From NCBI GenBank assembly GCA_964631295.1, contig CAZVXI010000025.1:1-29331 (forward strand): DNA of 29,331 bases, in the 5' to 3' direction. The notes under the pieces were generated by a model. That model made no database searches. It was given only the letters and a program-made list of their open reading frames with translations, and was not told the DNA's origin. The position numbers were made by a program, and so were the translations under genes. Below are positions 15,815 through 23,157 of the stretch, in pieces. The number at the start of each line of letters is the position of its first letter. Positions within the stretch are counted from its first letter, which is position 1. This DNA is from CAZVXI01 sp964631295. Lineage in GTDB: Bacteria > Planctomycetota > Phycisphaerae > Phycisphaerales > SM1A02.

Positions 15815-17278
15815 TCATCGATCAGGTTGTTCAAGCATCCATGCAATCAAGTTCGGCAGGACCTGGGGAACGATCAGCGTGTGCCCGGCATCATCGATGA
15901 GTTCGTACGAGATGTCGGCTGAGTCGTCAGACAAATCTGCGACGGTCTTCCGCACACGTTCGGACGGAATCACGCGATCGAGCCCGCCGGCAAAGATAAA
16001 GGTTGGTGGCACATCGATGCCCCGGCGATACGACACCAGGCCGGCAATCCCGGATGCGGCTGCAAACCGGCCCGGCTGCGCATTCACGATGCGAGACATG
16101 ATCATGACGCCCAGTGAATGCCCGACGATGAACACGCGCTGCCGGTCAACCCGATGCCGTGCCTCTGCGAACGCGAGTAAGTCGTCAGCAATCTTCGGAA
16201 ATGGCGCGAGCGAATACACCAGTGGGCTGATGACGATGAAGCCATGCTCATCGGCGAGTTCTGTCAGAAGGCCATCGCCATAGCCGTGAATAAACATCGA
16301 TTCGTCACCACCTGCGCCGTGCAGAGCCAGGACGATCGGCATCGGCTCGAAGATGTTTTCGCTGGCGCTTCGTTCTGGCACGTGCAGCCAGAAAGGCAGC
16401 TCCACGCCGCGCCGTTCGATAATGTGCCATTGAGATCCCTTGTGGTCTGCGTAGGGATCTTTGCCTTGCTCAAGCGCTGCAACCTCGTGGGTCAGTGAAT
16501 CAGCCAGCGCGATCACATCGCACAGAAATGATGCGCTGCGTGTCGGGTTCGGCCTGTCGCGCAGCAGCGTGAGACGACCCCTGCAGGAGCGCATCGCTTC
16601 GGCGAGGCGCTCGTCATCGGGTGCCTCGATCGCATCCAGTCGCTGTTCCAGTCGCTCGCGGAGGTCATCAGGTAACGTGTGCACGATCGGCACGGTCGCC
16701 AGTTCGCGCGTGCCGCCTGAGTGGACCAGTTCGATCACCATGCGTGCGTTGCCCTTCAACCGGCCGACTTCAAATGCACACAACGCAGACAGGCCGCGAC
16801 CGTCCGAGAGCCACTCGATTTCGCACTCCAGGGGTGTCGGGTGATCCGCATGACGCAGCCGCACCCGACAGTCGGGCATTACATCGGGCGGTGTGTCTGC
16901 GGTGAGCGTGAGAGTGATCGTGTGCGCACTATCTGCAACGAGCACGGTCGGCTCCGCACGGTGATGCACGGAATACAGCCACTCTTCGTCAACAGTGGGC
17001 GATCGACCATGATTGAGTTGCCAAGTCGCCGCATCAAGTGAGTCGATGGTCTGGCTGAATCTGCCAAGAAAAAACGACTCGACACATGCATCGATCGCGT
17101 GATTCGCGAACTCCCATGCTTCTGGATCATCCATGCGAGCCATCGCTGCCCGTTCGAAGGCTTGGTATGCCCGCGCAACATCAGCGCGAGTCTCACGTGC
17201 CTGCTGGCCACTGGCTGCGGGCGAGGCGAGCACCGCAGCAATCATCGCCAGAATCAATGAGTGCAGTTTCTTTATCAT
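15815..17278 (-). CDS. Secreted alpha/beta hydrolase (esterase/depolymerase-like) with long N-terminal region
   Basis: The 487-residue protein has a signal peptide (MIKKLHSLILAMIAAVLASPAASG) and a helical and strand-rich N-terminal half of about 270 residues with no family that I know. The C-terminal alpha/beta hydrolase domain (about 285-487) has the oxyanion-side motif ALHGAGGDES near 318, the nucleophile elbow GHSLG (S388), the acid in GGLDRV (D434), and the histidine in DDAGHTLIV (H466). This layout is like feruloyl-esterase and PHB-depolymerase types (LpqC-like). It acts outside the cytoplasm on an ester that I cannot name. It lies 76 bases downstream of the VIT-VWA gene and is probably in one operon with it. 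Confidence 0.86.
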   Translation of the reverse strand: MIKKLHSLILAMIAAVLASPAASGQQARETRADVARAYQAFERAAMARMDDPEAWEFANHAIDACVESFFLGRFSQTIDSLDAATWQLNHGRSPTVDEEWLYSVHHRAEPTVLVADSAHTITLTLTADTPPDVMPDCRVRLRHADHPTPLECEIEWLSDGRGLSALCAFEVGRLKGNARMVIELVHSGGTRELATVPIVHTLPDDLRERLEQRLDAIEAPDDERLAEAMRSCRGRLTLLRDRPNPTRSASFLCDVIALADSLTHEVAALEQGKDPYADHKGSQWHIIERRGVELPFWLHVPERSASENIFEPMPIVLALHGAGGDESMFIHGYGDGLLTELADEHGFIVISPLVYSLAPFPKIADDLLAFAEARHRVDRQRVFIVGHSLGVMIMSRIVNAQPGRFAAASGIAGLVSYRRGIDVPPTFIFAGGLDRVIPSERVRKTVADLSDDSADISYELIDDAGHTLIVPQVLPNLIAWMLEQPDR

Positions 17279-17354
17279 GTTGCATTGTTGCAGCGCGATG
17301 GAGTCTTGGCGATATCAAACCTGCTTCGTACTTGAAATGCCCTGTCGCTAACAC

Positions 17355-19679
17355 TCACGGCTCGTCGGGTGCTGCAACTTCATAGATGATGTCGCCCAGC
17401 AGAAGGTCGATCCGTTCGCCCATCGCGAGCCACTTCGCTGCTTCAGCGTGCTCAGTCAACAGATTGAAATACGCGTCCGACCCGAACGCGAGCGCGACGC
17501 GCGCGAGTTTCTCGCCCTGTGTCTGACGCTCGGCAATCCGCGCATCCATCCAGATACCTCCATTGAGGTAGAACGTCCTGCCGTGTACACGGGCGACCTT
17601 CGATGCCTCAAGGCCCAGCGCGCGGAGTTTCTCCGCATCAGCGCTGGTAAGCACCGTACCGGCGAAATCATGCGTCCTGTTGCCATGACCGGTCGATGCC
17701 GGCGGCGGCAGAGCCCGACCGGCCTGCTTGAGTTGGCCGGTACTGACCGATGCATCGACCGCATCCACACCGGACTCAGCGGCCCGTAAAGAATACAAAT
17801 AGTCTCGCGCACGGTCGCGACCTGCGCGATCGCGCGAGAGTTCGCTCAGAGTGCGTCGGCCAATCGGAATGTTGCGGCGTGCCTCATCTTCCACGATCAG
17901 GTAGGCTGTGTAAGGCGTCACGATGCCATGCAGCCGCGCCAGACGCGTGACCTCAGTGCGCAGCTCGTCGCTCTCGCCATGCAGGCGTATTTCATCAAGC
18001 AGAAAACCGATGCGCCGCGTAGCCCACAGCCGAGCAATGAACGCGTTGCTGTCATTCGTCTTCGGGAACGAACCCTCGTGCACAATCGACTGCGCAGTTC
18101 CGTTGACTGTTCCGTTCATCACAATGGCTGCATCGCCTGAACCGGCATAGCGTCCGAAGATCATCAACTGGTCGCCCTTGAACACATCCGGCAGGTCGCG
18201 CGGGTAGGTTCTTGTCATACGGACGCCGCCACTGACACGCAAGGTCGGTTCCACGAGTACCGGCGAGTCCACTTTTGCGTAGAAGCTGCTGACCTTGATC
18301 TCGATGTCTTCATTGGGCATGACATATTGCGAAACAGCGCGTGTCTGTTCAGCAATCCGATCAAGCAGATGCGTGTTGATGTCTGTCCCAATGCCAAAGC
18401 AGAAGACGCGAAGGCGTTGATCGCCAACTGCCGACTGCAACTTTGACAAAATCTGCTTCTCATCAGTGGTGCCGATCGTGGGACGGCCATCGGTGAGGAA
18501 AATGACCATACACGGCCGCTTCGTGTCCGAGCGTGAGGCAGCGACATCCGCTGCAAGGCGCAAGGCCTCATCAATGGCGGTCCCGCCGATTGGCTTCAGT
18601 TCATCGATAAACGCGCTCGCATCCGCGCGTGAGTTTTCACTCGCATGGCGCAGCTCGCCGAACAGCCCCTCCGCCTCCGTGGAGAATCGAACAATCTCGA
18701 ACGTGTCATCTTCGTTGAGATTCGCAAGGCAAAACTGCATCGCACGTTTGGCCTGTGTGAGTTTCTCCCCCGCCATCGAACCTGACGTATCCAGCACGAA
18801 GATAATGTCCTTCGGCTGGATCTGTTCATCTGCGATGTGCGCCTGAGGCGAGGCAAGCAGCATGAAATAGCCGTCTTCTTCGGGGTTGTCGCGATACGTC
18901 AGCAGACTCAGCCCGACAGGCGAGCCGCCACTGGCAGAGGTTGAGAAAAACAGTTTGAAGTCGCTATCCGGCCGGGCGTGCGCCGCTTCAAAGCCGACGA
19001 TGGCCTCATTCGGATTCTGCCGCGTAATCTCTACCGAGTGGCTCGGGCAGTAGAGTGTATCGATCGGGTCAGTCGTCTTGAGATTGATTTTCAGCGCAAC
19101 ACTGTTGATCGGTGCAGCCGAGAACTTCTCGGTGTTCAGCGGGTAAACATACTCGTTCATCCCCGAGTCATTTGAGAGCACCTGCGTGTACGTGAGCGTG
19201 ATGTGCTTGTCGCTGCGGGCTTCGATCGGGAAAATACGAACTTTGAACAACCCCTGGCCGACGTATTCGAGAAGTGCAGGATCGCGCATGGATCGTACGA
19301 TGTCGGTATAAATCTGCCGCGCTTTGTCTGCATCGAGCAGTTCTGCTTCCATCTGCGTGCCGTTCACATCCATCGTGAACTGAGCGATCTGCGCGTTCTC
19401 TGGCATCGGAAATAAGTACGTTCCCTCCAACTGCTGGTTGTTGGGATTGTAAAACACCTGGTCGATGTGTGTGACGGCAACCTGATCGTTGATTGTGACA
19501 TTCACATGGTGATGCTTCACCTCGAGTGGCGCAAAACGGTAGTGACCGGCCGGGACGGTCGTGGGCTGTTCCACGACAATCAGTCCGTCAGCGGTGGAAA
19601 CCCGTGTTGTGAGCGCGAGCATGACACAGGCGATTGCATGAGAAACCGCGCAAAATCGAAGTGAATGGCGTGTGTACAT
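17355..19679 (-). CDS. VIT-VWA domain protein, exported
   Basis: The 774-residue protein has a signal peptide ending near residue 30. A vault/inter-alpha-trypsin (VIT) domain spans about 40-170 (YLFPMPENAQIAQFTMDVNG, then DKARQIYTDIVRS). A von Willebrand A domain spans about 290-460. Its metal-ion site is complete: DTSGSM (297-302), the threonine in PIGGTAIDEAL, and the aspartate in FLTDGRPTIG. The last 300 residues include LHGIVTPYTAYLIVED, a block common to bacterial VIT-VWA proteins. A small extra module ends the protein (GRTFYLNGGIWMDARIAERQTQG). The protein should bind a ligand or partner through a divalent metal at the cell surface or periplasm. GGAG lies just before the ATG. It is the first gene of the pair with the hydrolase. 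Confidence 0.93.
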   Translation of the reverse strand: MYTRHSLRFCAVSHAIACVMLALTTRVSTADGLIVVEQPTTVPAGHYRFAPLEVKHHHVNVTINDQVAVTHIDQVFYNPNNQQLEGTYLFPMPENAQIAQFTMDVNGTQMEAELLDADKARQIYTDIVRSMRDPALLEYVGQGLFKVRIFPIEARSDKHITLTYTQVLSNDSGMNEYVYPLNTEKFSAAPINSVALKINLKTTDPIDTLYCPSHSVEITRQNPNEAIVGFEAAHARPDSDFKLFFSTSASGGSPVGLSLLTYRDNPEEDGYFMLLASPQAHIADEQIQPKDIIFVLDTSGSMAGEKLTQAKRAMQFCLANLNEDDTFEIVRFSTEAEGLFGELRHASENSRADASAFIDELKPIGGTAIDEALRLAADVAASRSDTKRPCMVIFLTDGRPTIGTTDEKQILSKLQSAVGDQRLRVFCFGIGTDINTHLLDRIAEQTRAVSQYVMPNEDIEIKVSSFYAKVDSPVLVEPTLRVSGGVRMTRTYPRDLPDVFKGDQLMIFGRYAGSGDAAIVMNGTVNGTAQSIVHEGSFPKTNDSNAFIARLWATRRIGFLLDEIRLHGESDELRTEVTRLARLHGIVTPYTAYLIVEDEARRNIPIGRRTLSELSRDRAGRDRARDYLYSLRAAESGVDAVDASVSTGQLKQAGRALPPPASTGHGNRTHDFAGTVLTSADAEKLRALGLEASKVARVHGRTFYLNGGIWMDARIAERQTQGEKLARVALAFGSDAYFNLLTEHAEAAKWLAMGERIDLLLGDIIYEVAAPDEP

Positions 19680-19790
19680 GGACTCGCTCCTGATGAGTTG
19701 GGTGATCGAAGCGCTCGGGCGCGTGACACCTCTCCCCTTCTGACGAAGTGGCCAGCGGATTATTACAGTCTCTTTCGAAAACGATCCAAA

Positions 19791-20936
19791 TCACCGGGCT
19801 TGATAGCGAACACCGCGGGCCTCGAGTTCGCCCAGGACATGCTCAAGTACACCCGGTATCGCGCCCAAGCGCTCAGGCGGAAGGACGCCCGGCTGGTTGA
19901 TTTGCCCTGCGAGTATCATTTGAGCCACGATCGTTGCAGGGAAGCCGGTCGTTCGACTCATGCTTGTCCAATCAGTCTCCGGGTCGAGTCGATCGAGCAG
20001 ATCCCACTGCAGCGTTTTCTCTGAGCCGGCACGTTCGCCGTGCGCGATGACACGCATGACTGTCAGGTCCGCTTCGCCCGGGTCGTACTGCCATTTCGGG
20101 AACATCAGCGCGGTTGTCACGTCGATCGGCCGCACCTGTTGCCCGGCCACGGCGACCGGCTCATGGCTGAACAGCTCCATGTGCCGCAGCACGCGCATCA
20201 GTTCGATGTGCCCCGGATAGCGCAGTGTCTTCTCGATCATGTCCGGAACATCGAGCGTGTCGATGAGCGAGCGCAGGCCATCGGTATTGAACGCCTCGAG
20301 CGTGCCAATGCCGGGGAAGTCCATCAGTTCCGGTTCGCTGAGTGCTTCACGCGTGACAACTTCACCATGCTCAACGATGCGGGCCGGGCGCGTGTATTCC
20401 TCGATCACGTCATAGGGCGAGAAACCTGCCTTGTACTCGAAGGGCCAGTGTCGGCCGCGCGGCAGGCCGCCGACGTAGATCTCGATGCGATCGCACCGAT
20501 CCAGCGTTGCCACAGCATGCCCTGCCATCATGTTGCTCATCCCAGGCGCTACACCACAATCCACGACGGCCGTCACGCCGTGCTGTGTTGCAAGGTCGTG
20601 CAACTCGATCGCATTTTCGGGCATGAAGCAGATGTCGCTGAACGGTTTGCCTGCCTCGATCACCGCTCGCAGCGACTGAAAGCCGATTGGGCTCGCGAGC
20701 GCGCCGAGCACGATGTCGAACGGGGCAATCACGCGCTTCAGCGTGTCGACGTCGCTGAGGTCGGCCTTGATCGTCTCGATCATTCTGCCGGTGATCTGCT
20801 CCGTTCGGCTGGCAATCTCAGCAAGGCGATCTACCCGGACGTCCGCAAGGGCCACGTCGACATCACCATCGGCCGCCATGTCCGCCGCCATGACCGAACC
20901 AACCAGCCCCCCGCCCAGAACGATCGCCCTCGCCAT
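19791..20936 (-). CDS. Saccharopine dehydrogenase-family protein (L-lysine 6-dehydrogenase-like)
   Basis: The 381-residue protein begins with a Rossmann turn (VLGGGLVGSVMAADMA, residues 6-21). It has the family blocks VVDCGVAPGMSNMMAGHA, IEIYVGGLP, GTLEAFNTDGLRSL and TLRYPGHIELMRVL, and an end segment ARTTGFPATIVAQMILAG-like in form. Length and block order match bacterial lysine 6-dehydrogenase and other carboxynorspermidine/saccharopine-type enzymes, which oxidise or reduce C-N bonds of amino acids with NAD(P). The substrate cannot be decided here. A GGAG seven bases before the ATG at 20936 supports this start. It is on the same strand as the VIT-VWA gene but 111 bases upstream of it, so it may be separate. 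Confidence 0.85.
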   Translation of the reverse strand: MARAIVLGGGLVGSVMAADMAADGDVDVALADVRVDRLAEIASRTEQITGRMIETIKADLSDVDTLKRVIAPFDIVLGALASPIGFQSLRAVIEAGKPFSDICFMPENAIELHDLATQHGVTAVVDCGVAPGMSNMMAGHAVATLDRCDRIEIYVGGLPRGRHWPFEYKAGFSPYDVIEEYTRPARIVEHGEVVTREALSEPELMDFPGIGTLEAFNTDGLRSLIDTLDVPDMIEKTLRYPGHIELMRVLRHMELFSHEPVAVAGQQVRPIDVTTALMFPKWQYDPGEADLTVMRVIAHGERAGSEKTLQWDLLDRLDPETDWTSMSRTTGFPATIVAQMILAGQINQPGVLPPERLGAIPGVLEHVLGELEARGVRYQAR

Positions 20937-21499
20937 GTGTGCTTCTCCGTAGGCCGCAAAATCTCCTGCGACGGGCGGCGACGGTACCTGCGGGCCTTCG
21001 GATGGTCAACCTGCAGCCTTGGCGGCCTTTCACGATCGTCGTAAGTGCCTGTTTTGCAATGACTAAGCAGGTTGTTCCGGATCCCGCTTTATTGGCCTCG
21101 CCATCGCACCGATAATTGCAGCGACAGCCGTTGCTGGCGGGGCCTCCGAAGCCCTGCTTGATGGAGCCACAGCGGCCATGACGAACGCCCCGGCATTCCG
21201 TACGCTGGGGGTCAAGATTCGGGCTGGACCGGAAACTCCCCTCCCTGGTCCGGCCCTTTCTTATGCGCGAGCGTGTTGCCGGCGTCAGGCGGTTGATCCC
21301 TGCACGCCTGCTTCCCAACCGTCGAACTCGCCCCGTGACGATGTGCAAGTTGGGTCATCAAGTCACTCATCACAAAGACACTCGACTCACTTGGCACGAT
21401 GCGCGTTTCCGCAACGCACCAATACATTTCCAGACCGAATATTTGCTTGCGGGATGTCGTTGCCGCGCGCTCAACTGCAATTGATGCATGCTGCTCCAA
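20937..21499. other. Gene-poor stretch upstream of the lysine dehydrogenase-like gene
   Basis: About 560 bases lack a credible protein gene. The open frames here, for example 20863-21348 (-), are Arg/Gly-rich, overlap a real gene, and show no motif. The promoter of the dehydrogenase gene should lie near 20940-21060. The one clear structure is the hairpin at 21221-21262, listed separately. No tRNA, transposase or repeat array was seen. Confidence 0.55.
21221..21262 (+). terminator. Orphan terminator-like hairpin
   Basis: GGGCTGGACC (21221-21230) pairs with GGTCCGGCCC (21247-21256) over ten positions with one G-T pair and a 16-base loop. TTTCTT follows at once. On the plus strand this has the form of a Rho-independent terminator. 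On the minus strand the stem is followed by mixed sequence, so the signal points to a plus-strand transcript. No plus-strand protein gene lies upstream within this stretch. Confidence 0.6.
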
Positions 21500-21643
21500 C
21501 TACCTCAGTTCATCCGCAGCAGCCTGTGCTGCAGGCTTCGGCTTGAATTGCAGAAAGTAGATCGTGTGATGCGGCTTTGTCCTATCCGCGGTGTGACTGG
21601 AAAACGCTGCCAGCACAGCAAGGTCCATGCCGCGATCCCGCAT
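21500..21643 (-). CDS. Possible 47-residue protein after the VOC gene (doubtful)
   Basis: A frame from ATG 21641-21643 to TAG 21500-21502 codes for 47 residues with natural-looking composition, including a segment HHTIYFLQFKPKP and the end AQAAADELR. It starts 13 bases after the TGA of the VOC gene on the same strand, with a GGGG stretch upstream that could serve as a weak ribosome binding site. I recognise no family. It may be a small co-transcribed gene or the relic of a longer C-terminus. Confidence 0.3.
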   Translation of the reverse strand: MRDRGMDLAVLAAFSSHTADRTKPHHTIYFLQFKPKPAAQAAADELR

Positions 21644-21656
21644 GAAAGCACCCCGT

Positions 21657-22130
21657 TCATGAAATGCACATCTCCGGCTCAGGCAGCGCGCTCAGGTACA
21701 GCAGTTCAAACAGGCCATCGAGGCCGGGCACGCGAAAGTAATCGAACGCGCCGGCACCACCAATTTCGCCACGCTGCTCGCACGTGCAGCCTTGCCGCGT
21801 GAGTTCTTCTCGCGCGTGTTCCAGCGCCTGCATACTGTCGTAGGCGAAACACGTGTGATGAAACCCCTCGCCGCGCGTCGCGAGGTCCTGCAAATACAGG
21901 CTCTCTCCGGATATCGGCGTGATGAGTTCCATGTTCGACCCTCCCACTTCCGCAATGGCAACGCGGAACGTCATCGACACTTCCCGGCCATGCAGCCAGG
22001 CTCGGCTCGGCTCGATTGTCCACAGGTTCCACGTCACATCGAGTGATTTGGCAAGAAGCTGCGCGGATGCTTCGATATCGCGCACGAGAAAACATGTGTG
22101 ATGGAACGTGGCTGAATCTGAGACGGGCAT
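21657..22130 (-). CDS. VOC-fold (glyoxalase/dioxygenase superfamily) protein
   Basis: The 157-residue protein has two beta-alpha-beta-beta-beta modules typical of the vicinal oxygen chelate fold. Each begins with FHHTCF (residues 9-14 and 90-95). Acidic partners are at MELITP (E68) and LFELLYL near the end, so a metal site of two His and two Glu is plausible. Family members include glyoxalase I, methylmalonyl-CoA epimerase, extradiol dioxygenases and resistance proteins; the sequence does not tell which. GAGGAG about nine bases before the ATG supports the start. It begins 39 bases after oxyR on the same strand, so it is probably in the oxyR transcript and may be tied to oxidative or electrophile stress. 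Confidence 0.85.
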   Translation of the reverse strand: MPVSDSATFHHTCFLVRDIEASAQLLAKSLDVTWNLWTIEPSRAWLHGREVSMTFRVAIAEVGGSNMELITPISGESLYLQDLATRGEGFHHTCFAYDSMQALEHAREELTRQGCTCEQRGEIGGAGAFDYFRVPGLDGLFELLYLSALPEPEMCIS

Positions 22131-22169
22131 CTCTGTTGTACTCCTCGAGAAAAATGCGGCTGAACCATA

Positions 22170-23051
22170 CTAACGCAGTTGGTCGATGAGCAGGTCGCGC
22201 ATGCGCGTACCCAACTGCGACCGACTGCGACCCGAGCGCCAGGCGATGGCGATCTCGCGATGCGGCCGGTGCGGCGTGATCGGCAGGAATGCCAGCCCTT
22301 CGCCGGAATCATGCTTTGCTGCCATCTCCGGCACGATCGACACGCCAAGGCCTCGGCGGACCATCTCAAGCACTGTTGATAACTGCGTGGTTCGGCACAC
22401 GATCGGACGGTTGATCCGGCGGGCAACGCAGAACTCAGCGATCTGCTGACCAAGGCAGTGCATTTCATGCAACGTCACGGCGGGCTCGTCGCGCAGGTCT
22501 GCCCCACGCACAGCCTGCAGTCGATGAAACGGATGTTTCCGCGGCACGACCACGAGCATCGGCTCGCGCGCGATCGTTTCCACATCCACAAGCTCGTGAT
22601 TCAGCGGTGTGCTGAGAATCGCGACATCAATCTCGCAGTCAACCAACGCCTCGATCAGGTTCTGCGTCAGATCCTCACGAATGAGCAACTCGCCGACCGG
22701 ATGCTCTGCCCGCAACGAAGCCACGAGCGCAGGCAGCACAAACGGCGCCATCGTGGGGATTGCCCCGATCGCCAGTCGAGCGTGTTCTTCGACCAGCCCG
22801 CTGCCGATGGCCTGCTCTGCTTCGCCGACTTCCCGCAGAATCCGTCGCGCTCGCGGCAGCAGTGCCCTGCCCGCATCGGTCATCTCGATTCCCCGGCCGA
22901 TGCGGTCGAACAGGTCGACACTGAGGGTGTCCTCCAGGCGACGAATCTGCTGGCTCAGCGATGGCTGGGTCACGCCACAACGCCTCGCAGCCCGACTGAT
23001 CGACCCACTCTCCGCTGCAGCGACGAAGTACCGCAACTGATTCATTTCCAT
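22170..23051 (-). CDS. oxyR: LysR-type peroxide sensor OxyR
   Basis: The 293-residue regulator has an N-terminal helix-turn-helix (MNQLRYFVAAAESGSISRAA, then VTQPSLSQQIRRLE) and a LysR effector domain. The peroxide-sensing pair is kept: HCLGQQIAEFC holds two cysteines nine residues apart, as in the E. coli protein. Read from the ATG at 23049-23051, they are C199 and C208, the same numbers as in E. coli OxyR. I chose this ATG because AGGTG lies seven bases upstream; a GTG nine bases earlier and an ATG six bases later are possible. The gene is divergent from katA, and an OxyR operator lies between them. The first half-site overlaps this start codon, which suggests autorepression. Peroxide should oxidise C199 and switch katA on. 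Confidence 0.93.
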   Translation of the reverse strand: MEMNQLRYFVAAAESGSISRAARRCGVTQPSLSQQIRRLEDTLSVDLFDRIGRGIEMTDAGRALLPRARRILREVGEAEQAIGSGLVEEHARLAIGAIPTMAPFVLPALVASLRAEHPVGELLIREDLTQNLIEALVDCEIDVAILSTPLNHELVDVETIAREPMLVVVPRKHPFHRLQAVRGADLRDEPAVTLHEMHCLGQQIAEFCVARRINRPIVCRTTQLSTVLEMVRRGLGVSIVPEMAAKHDSGEGLAFLPITPHRPHREIAIAWRSGRSRSQLGTRMRDLLIDQLR

Positions 23052-23097
23052 AGGACACACCTATACAAAGTATAGGTTCTTTATCATTGATGTCTAT
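23050..23097. promoter_or_regulatory. OxyR operator between oxyR and katA
   Basis: Tetranucleotides recur at exact 11-base intervals: ATAG (23050), CTAT (23061), ATAG (23072), ATCA (23083), CTAT (23094). The known OxyR site is ATAG-n7-CTAT-n7-ATAG-n7-CTAT. The first three elements match it perfectly, the fourth poorly, and an added CTAT stands one further turn on. The inverted repeat CTATAC-AAA-GTATAG lies in the middle. The left end covers the oxyR start codon, and the right end abuts the katA promoter. Confidence 0.82.
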
Positions 23098-23115
23098 ACC
23101 TGTTGTCGGTATTGT
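23087..23115 (+). promoter_or_regulatory. Candidate katA promoter
   Basis: TTGATG (23087-23092) and TATTGT (23110-23115) are 17 bases apart, each matching the sigma-70 consensus at four of six positions. The OxyR operator overlaps and lies just upstream of the -35, the usual position for activation by OxyR. The start codon of katA is 43 bases downstream. Confidence 0.5.
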
Positions 23116-23157
23116 TTCTCAGACTTTTGTGAACTTGCACACTGAAAGATAATCATC

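Noticed and set aside
20863..21348. 161-codon minus-strand open frame overlapping the start of the dehydrogenase gene
   Set aside because: Composition is Arg/Gly-rich and it overlaps the real N-terminus; no motif or ribosome binding site.
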